Source: JAFDZV01 sp966128725 (GTDB lineage: Bacteria; Bacteroidota; Ignavibacteria; OLB7). Taken from it: DNA of 10,087 nt. A model generated the notes under the pieces. The model made no database searches and was not told the origin of the DNA. It saw only the letters and a list, made by a program, of their open reading frames with translations. Position numbers and translations under genes: made by a program. The stretch is from assembly GCA_966128725.1 (NCBI GenBank), contig CBHYLN010000166.1, positions 1 through 10,087 on the forward strand. Direction: 5' to 3'. Of this stretch, positions 6,967-10,087 are shown piece after piece. How positions within the stretch are numbered: position 1 is the stretch's first letter; every line of letters starts with the position of its first letter.

Positions 6967-7773
6967 TTGCTGGTCATTCCCGCGATAGAGCTCAAGTCCG
7001 ACCGGTGCGTGCGGACGATTCATGTAGGACCGAACGACGGCCTTGTCTATTCCGACGATCCGTTGGAGATGGCGATGTTGTGGCGCCGCGAAAACGCGCG
7101 CACGCTTCACGTGCTTGATCGCGACGGGCTGTACGATGGATCGCCGGTGAACCGCGAAGCGATCGTGGAGATCGTGAGCCGTATCGATATTCCGGTGCAG
7201 ATTATTTCGGCGTTTGTGGACGTTGTCGACGCCGAAGCATGGCTTGCCGCCGGCGTGTACAGGATTTTCCTGCACGATCTGCTGGAGCGTGACCCCGAGG
7301 GCGTTGCGGGGCTGGTGGCGCGGTTTGGCCCGTCGCGTATCTGCGCCGGCGTGATCGCACGCAATGGCCGCACCAATCATACATGGCGTCCGGATACTCC
7401 CGAACGCGACAATGTGGAGTTCGCGCAGGCCGCCGCGGCGCTGGGCATCAAACGTTTGTTCTTTACCGATCGCCAGTACGAGGGCGAACTGCACGGCCCG
7501 AACTTCGCGGAGCTGGAACGCCTGGCAACCGGCAGCGGCCTGCATGTAACGGCCGCCGGCGGCGTGGCGACCGTGGAGCACGTATGGCGATTGCAGGAGA
7601 TGGAGACAATCGGGATCGACTCCGTGGTAATCGGCCGCGCGTTCTACGAGAACAGTTTCCCGTGCCAGCAGCTTTGGCGCGATGTCGAGCTGGAGCGCCG
7701 CAAGGCCGGCCTTGAATGGCGCGATGGTGTTTCCACATCGTCGCTGAAGCCCGGCAAGCCACCCTCGGTCTGA
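6967..7773 (+). CDS. HisA-like TIM-barrel protein with altered active site
   Basis: This 268-residue protein follows HisA (ProFAR isomerase, histidine biosynthesis) from end to end: IPAIELK start (residues 4-10), YSDDP (28-32), LHVLDRDG (47-54), FTD...EGELHGPN (166-179), AAGGV (196-200) and VIGRAFYE (221-228) with its phosphate-binding GG and GR turns. Key differences are visible. The first catalytic Asp (PAID) is Glu8, the second (D in the GVDAR/SLDTR motif) is Ile130 in GVIARNG, and the GGGIR loop after strand 3 reads ISAFVD. It also has a ~30-residue charged tail. It has no his operon neighbours. The only usual start after the in-frame stop at 6943 is TTG at 6967, without an SD, and it gives the expected first beta strand. 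It is probably a paralogue with changed or lost isomerase activity; the function is unknown. Confidence 0.82.
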   Translation: MLVIPAIELKSDRCVRTIHVGPNDGLVYSDDPLEMAMLWRRENARTLHVLDRDGLYDGSPVNREAIVEIVSRIDIPVQIISAFVDVVDAEAWLAAGVYRIFLHDLLERDPEGVAGLVARFGPSRICAGVIARNGRTNHTWRPDTPERDNVEFAQAAAALGIKRLFFTDRQYEGELHGPNFAELERLATGSGLHVTAAGGVATVEHVWRLQEMETIGIDSVVIGRAFYENSFPCQQLWRDVELERRKAGLEWRDGVSTSSLKPGKPPSV

Positions 7774-7956
7774 GAGAGAGATCCCTGGTTCACCCCCTCT
7801 GGCGCCATGCAGGCGTCCGGCAAGGCGCCCCCGACCATCCCCCCAATGTATTCCCCCTGAAGCCGTGCACAGGCGTGTGCTGGCATATGTCGGCTCGCCG
7901 CTCGTCACCGGACATGCGATGTCCGCTCCGTGGCGTGTGCATGCCTAGATTGTTGC
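7774..7956. promoter_or_regulatory. Intergenic region upstream of the SDR gene with dyad at 7909-7925
   Basis: The perfect dyad CGGACAT-GCG-ATGTCCG (7909-7925) lies 31 bp before the SDR start codon. A TAGATT sequence at 7946-7951 ends 5 bp before the ATG and could be a -10 box of a leaderless transcript, which would put the dyad over the -35 region as an operator. No good -35 hexamer is visible, so this is tentative. The rest of the gap is C-rich with no gene. Confidence 0.35.
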
Positions 7957-8793
7957 ATGGACAATAACCTGAAGAACGTGGTGGCCGTGGTCACCGGAGC
8001 AAGCCGAGGCGCGGGTCGTGGTATTGCCTGCGCGCTTGGAGAACGGGGAGCAACCGTCGTGGTAACCGGGCGCAGCCGCGCCCAGGGGACGCGCACCGAG
8101 GGGCTGCCCGGCACGATTGATGAAACAGCAGCCGAGGTTACCCGGCGCGGCGGCCATGGTATCGCGATACCATGCGACCACACGAACGATGCCGATATCG
8201 AACGGCTTGTGGCCGACATCGAGCAGCGCGCGGGGCACATCGACCTGCTTGTGAACAACGCCTGGGGCGGGTATGAGGCCTACAGCGGCAGCAGCTTTAC
8301 CGCGCCGTTCTGGGAGCAACCGATTTCGCGATGGGATGCGATGTTTACCGCCGGCCTGCGCTCGCATCTGATGACCAGCCGCGCGGCCGTACGCCTGATG
8401 CTGCCACGGCAACGCGGAATGATCCTGGCCACAACCGCGTGGGATCGTGATCTCTACCTTGGCAATCTCTTTTACGATATTGCCAAACATGCCGTCAACC
8501 GGATGGTGTTTGGTATGGCTCGTGAACTGGCGTCCCATTCCATCGGCGCGTTATCGATTGCGCCCGGGTTCATGCGCACCGAGCGCGTGATGGCCGAGCA
8601 TGATCGGCAGCCGTTCGATATCAGCCGTACCGAGTCGCCGGAATTCGTCGGGCGTGTGATTGCGGCATTGGCGGGCGATGCCGATGCCATCCGGTTCAGC
8701 GGGCGCACCATGTTCGCCGCTGATCTGGCGGCCGAATACGGCGTTACCGATATCGATGGGCGCATCGTTCCGCCATTCCATATCGACGCGTAA
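7957..8793 (+). CDS. Short-chain dehydrogenase/reductase (SDR), classical type
   Basis: This is a 278-residue NAD(P)-dependent oxidoreductase of unknown substrate, similar in layout to DHRS1-like SDRs. The cofactor motif TGASRGAGRG is at 13-22, the NNAWGG structural motif at 100-105, and the catalytic YDIAK (Tyr163, Lys167) is present. The residue 13 positions before Tyr, normally the catalytic Ser, is Thr150. Arg39 and Arg41 after strand 2 (TGRSR) suggest NADPH preference. PGFMRTE (193-199) follows the substrate loop. The Trp-rich insertion at about 103-126 (AWGGYEAY...FWEQPISRW) points to a specific substrate pocket. The start at 7957 is chosen because the upstream GTG at 7930 adds only a Cys-rich non-family stretch; no SD is seen. 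A 15-bp repeat array follows the stop directly, in an open frame. Confidence 0.88.
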   Translation: MDNNLKNVVAVVTGASRGAGRGIACALGERGATVVVTGRSRAQGTRTEGLPGTIDETAAEVTRRGGHGIAIPCDHTNDADIERLVADIEQRAGHIDLLVNNAWGGYEAYSGSSFTAPFWEQPISRWDAMFTAGLRSHLMTSRAAVRLMLPRQRGMILATTAWDRDLYLGNLFYDIAKHAVNRMVFGMARELASHSIGALSIAPGFMRTERVMAEHDRQPFDISRTESPEFVGRVIAALAGDADAIRFSGRTMFAADLAAEYGVTDIDGRIVPPFHIDA

Positions 8794-8968
8794 CCCAGCG
8801 GTTACCGCTGGGACGGTTTCCGCCGGGACCGTTACCGCATCGACGCGTCGCCCGCGGGAAACGGTTTCCGCCGGGGAAACGGTCACCGTGGGTGCATTCA
8901 CCACCGGTGGATACCGTTGTGCGATTACGGCTGGGACGGTTACCGCCGGCGCGGTTGGCCGGCGGTAA
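8794..8968. repeat. Degenerate 15-bp GC-rich repeat array
   Basis: Copies of GGTTACCGCYGGGAC-like 15-mers begin at 8800, 8815, 8830, 8863, 8881, 8923 and 8938, with decayed copies between. Each core (GCGGTTACCGC) is itself nearly palindromic, and the first is a perfect 19-bp dyad (8794-8812, 9-bp arms around one T) immediately after the SDR stop codon. The array fills almost all of the gap to the next gene and reads open in several frames on both strands, as a 15-bp periodic sequence would. Confidence 0.7.
8940..8968 (+). terminator. Strong 11-bp hairpin at the end of the 15-bp array
   Basis: TTACCGCCGGC (8940-8950) pairs perfectly with GCCGGCGGTAA (8958-8968) around a 7-nt loop. A U-tract is lacking (aacccataata follows). 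It ends 32 bp before the next start codon, so it could terminate SDR transcription or structure the leader of the downstream gene. Confidence 0.5.
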
Positions 8969-8988
8969 ACCCATAATAACAGCACAGT

Positions 8989-8992
8989 GAGG
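8989..8992 (+). promoter_or_regulatory. Ribosome binding site (GAGG) of the DUF4920 gene
   Basis: GAGGG lies 7-8 nt before the ATG at 9001, ideal SD spacing, and supports that start. Confidence 0.65.
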
Positions 8993-9000
8993 GCCTAACT

Positions 9001-9513
9001 ATGATTGCTACACTGATTCTCTTGTTGGCCGGTACCATCGGCTCGGAATTCAACGGCGCTGCGCACCGCGCCAACGTTGTAGCCACGCCGATGGCTGCAG
9101 GCATTGCCGGCATGCCGCTGAAGGATGGGGTAATCAAGCGCGGTGCTCCGCTGACAGGCGCACCCGTGGTTACGCTGGCCGCCATCCTGGCCAACCCGCA
9201 ATCGTTTGCCAACCGGACGGTGACCGTGGAGGGCAAAATCAAGCAGTGCTGCACGCGGAAGGGATGTTGGATGGAGCTTACCGCGCCCAAGGCCGCCAAC
9301 ACCGTACGTGTCACGTTCAAGGATTACGGCTTCTTCGTGCCCACCAACTCCAAGGGGATGCGTGTGCGTGCCGAAGGGAAGGTGACCGTGACAACGCTGA
9401 GCGCCGAGGACGTTGCGCATCTGAACGGTGAAGGCGCGCATATCAAGCCTAGTGCCGATGGCACCGCGCTTGAGGTTGGATTCGTTGCCGACGGCGTCGA
9501 ACTTCGAAAGTAG
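9001..9513 (+). CDS. Exported DUF4920-family protein
   Basis: This 170-residue protein carries the DUF4920 pattern: a VxGKI strand, the Cys motif QCCTRKGCWMEL (82-93; C83, C84, C89), then VRVTFKDYGFFVPTNSKG (102-119) and a repeated EGKVTV strand, suggesting a small beta-barrel (OB-like) domain. The first ~15 residues (MIATLILLLAGTIGSEF) are a short hydrophobic signal segment lacking a lysine-rich n-region, so export is likely and periplasmic location inferred. The C-x4-C with Trp-Met suggests a metal or redox site, but no function is established for the family. Residues 16-55 are a low-complexity linker. The start is supported by an SD. The C-terminus (VADGVELRK) is intact, and a 68-bp repeat array begins 10 bp after the stop. 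Confidence 0.85.
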   Translation: MIATLILLLAGTIGSEFNGAAHRANVVATPMAAGIAGMPLKDGVIKRGAPLTGAPVVTLAAILANPQSFANRTVTVEGKIKQCCTRKGCWMELTAPKAANTVRVTFKDYGFFVPTNSKGMRVRAEGKVTVTTLSAEDVAHLNGEGAHIKPSADGTALEVGFVADGVELRK

Positions 9514-9566
9514 ACGCGCGGCCGTGCATCATGGCAACCCGTGGGTTAGCAACCGTTCATCGCTTC

Positions 9567-9638
9567 TCATGTTGAACTCTCCGAGTTGTGCATGCGATGC
9601 GGCAACCGGCGTGTTAGCAGCCGCTCATCGCTTTTCAT
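9567..9638 (-). other. Candidate mini-ORF (23 codons) of the 68-bp array, SD-led
   Basis: It starts at 9638 after GGAGAG-TTCAAC and encodes MKSDERLLTRRLPHRM... ending ...SESST, with stop TGA overlapping the next ATG (9570) as ATGA. Together with its neighbour at 9635-9706 (MRNYERLLTRRLPHRM...) it explains the 68-bp period as 72 minus 4 nt. Whether it is translated is unknown. Differences between units are mostly amino-acid changing, so it may be only a fossil or a coincidence of a structured repeat. Confidence 0.25.
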
Positions 9639-9706
9639 GTTGAACTCTCCGAGTTGGACATGCGATGCGGCAACCGGCGTGTTAGCAGCCGTTCATAGTT
9701 GCGCAT
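9635..9706 (-). other. Candidate mini-ORF (23 codons) of the 68-bp array, SD-led
   Basis: It starts at 9706 after CCGGAGAG-TTCAAC-ATG. The last codon is followed by TGA that overlaps the downstream mini-ORF start by 4 nt (9635-9638). The arginine-rich peptide shares LLTRRLPHRM and NSESST with the neighbouring unit. The evidence is limited to the SD spacing, start and overlap; no homologue is recognised. Confidence 0.25.
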
Positions 9707-9893
9707 GTTGAACTCTCCGGGTTGTGCATGCGATACGGCAATTGGCGTTGAAGTTGCCGTCCGGCGTTGCGCATGTTGAACTCGACGAGTTGGGCATGCG
9801 ATACGATAACCGGCGTTGATGTTGCCGCTCACGCTTCGTCGCCGGCATGGCCGAAGGAAGAACGGTGCGCACCTACGGCGCTATTGTGTAAAT

Positions 9894-9942
9894 GCCTGGG
9901 CGAATACTACAGACAGGTGGCGCCTACGGCGCCCTGCCAGGC
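9894..9942. repeat. Nested hairpin element interrupting the 68-bp array
   Basis: The outer stem GCCTGG (9894-9899)/CCAGGC (9937-9942) encloses CAG/CTG and a GGCGCC-tac-GGCGCC hairpin (9919-9933). A related ACCTACGGCGC copy, preceded by the palindrome GGTGCGCACC, lies at 9864-9881. The surrounding sequence (about 9840-9972) shows no match to the 68-bp unit and holds no recognisable gene. Confidence 0.5.
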
Positions 9943-10087
9943 CGAATTCGAGCAGCCATACGGATATGTGCTCATCTTTAGCTCTCCGAGTTGTGAATGC
10001 GGGGCGGCAATTGGCGTTGAAGTTGCCGTCCAGCGTTGCGCATGTTGAACTCGACGAGTTGGGCATGCGATACGATAACCGGCGTTG

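Larger units (their letters stand above)
9524..10087 (-). repeat. Tandem array of 68-bp units (runs off the window)
   Basis: Units begin with CATGTTGAACTC (plus-strand view) at 9568, 9636, 9704, 9772 and 10041, with a diverged start at 9973 and a partial unit at 9524-9567. Spacing between neighbouring intact units is exactly 68 bp; 9840-9972 is occupied by unrelated, hairpin-rich sequence about two units long minus 3 bp. Every unit has the dyad AACTC-nnn-GAGTT, and where an arm changes (GGGTT at 9718, AGCTC at 9980) pairing is kept by a G-U wobble. Units 9737-9818 and 10006-10087 differ at one base in 82. On the minus strand, units present GGAGAG-TTCAAC-ATG. No conserved-repeat/variable-spacer pattern is present, so this is not CRISPR. 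Function unknown. Confidence 0.85.

Noticed and set aside
8551..8985. 144-codon minus-strand frame with VTVPA repeats
   Set aside because: It is created by the 15-bp period and runs antisense into the SDR coding region.
9767..10048. 93-codon plus-strand frame through the array
   Set aside because: The 68-bp period is not a multiple of three, so the frame changes in every unit; it does not encode a repeat protein.
9524..10087. CRISPR array
   Set aside because: The whole 68-bp unit is conserved, with no short repeat/unique spacer alternation and no cas genes.
9524..10087. Integron attC-type sites
   Set aside because: GTTAGCA resembles the GTTRRRY core but fails its third purine; no matching RYYYAAC partner or integrase is seen.

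Overview
The window is bacterial chromosomal DNA, GC-rich by eye (roughly 60%), with ATG, TTG and some leaderless-looking starts. A Shine-Dalgarno (SD) sequence is clear at only two genes. The lineage cannot be fixed from the sequence. The mix of a FloA-type flotillin, a long-form RmlA, a YbdK-type ligase and a DUF4920 lipoprotein-like or secreted protein would fit the Bacteroidota/Chlorobiota-Ignavibacteria side of the tree or another GC-rich environmental phylum; this is a weak inference. No tRNA, rRNA, transposase, phage or CRISPR signature was seen.

Layout. 1-772 (+) is the C-terminal two thirds of a GCS2/YbdK glutamate-cysteine ligase family gene. It converges, through a strong symmetric hairpin (816-848), on a 574-residue unrecognised protein on the minus strand (889-2613) with a ThuA/GATase-1-like N-terminal half. 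A 648-bp gene-free region (2614-3261) carries a perfect dyad and separates it from a divergent J-domain protein (3262-3774). Next is a tightly overlapping three-gene operon: floA (3987-4997), a YjjG-like HAD hydrolase (4994-5752) and rmlA-long (5749-6819), joined by two stop/start overlaps. An AT-rich AATTCGT-repeat element (6820-6960) follows and butts against the TTG start of a HisA-like protein (6967-7773) that has lost expected catalytic aspartates. A classical SDR oxidoreductase (7957-8793) is followed by a GC-rich 15-bp repeat array ending in an 11-bp hairpin (8794-8968), then a small exported DUF4920 protein (9001-9513). From 9524 to the window end there is no conventional gene. It holds a tandem array of exactly 68-bp units, interrupted by a nested hairpin element.

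Function. The floA-HAD-rmlA operon links a membrane-microdomain scaffold with a phosphatase and nucleotide-sugar synthesis, suggesting a cell-envelope glycan role. The other genes look like single transcription units of metabolic or unknown function.

The most unusual parts are the 68-bp array, whose minus strand repeats GGAGAG-N6-ATG start signals followed by 13-30 codon open frames with 4-nt ATGA overlaps; the catalytically altered HisA-like protein fused at its 5' edge to a repeat element; and the 15-bp array that stays open in frame past the SDR stop codon.
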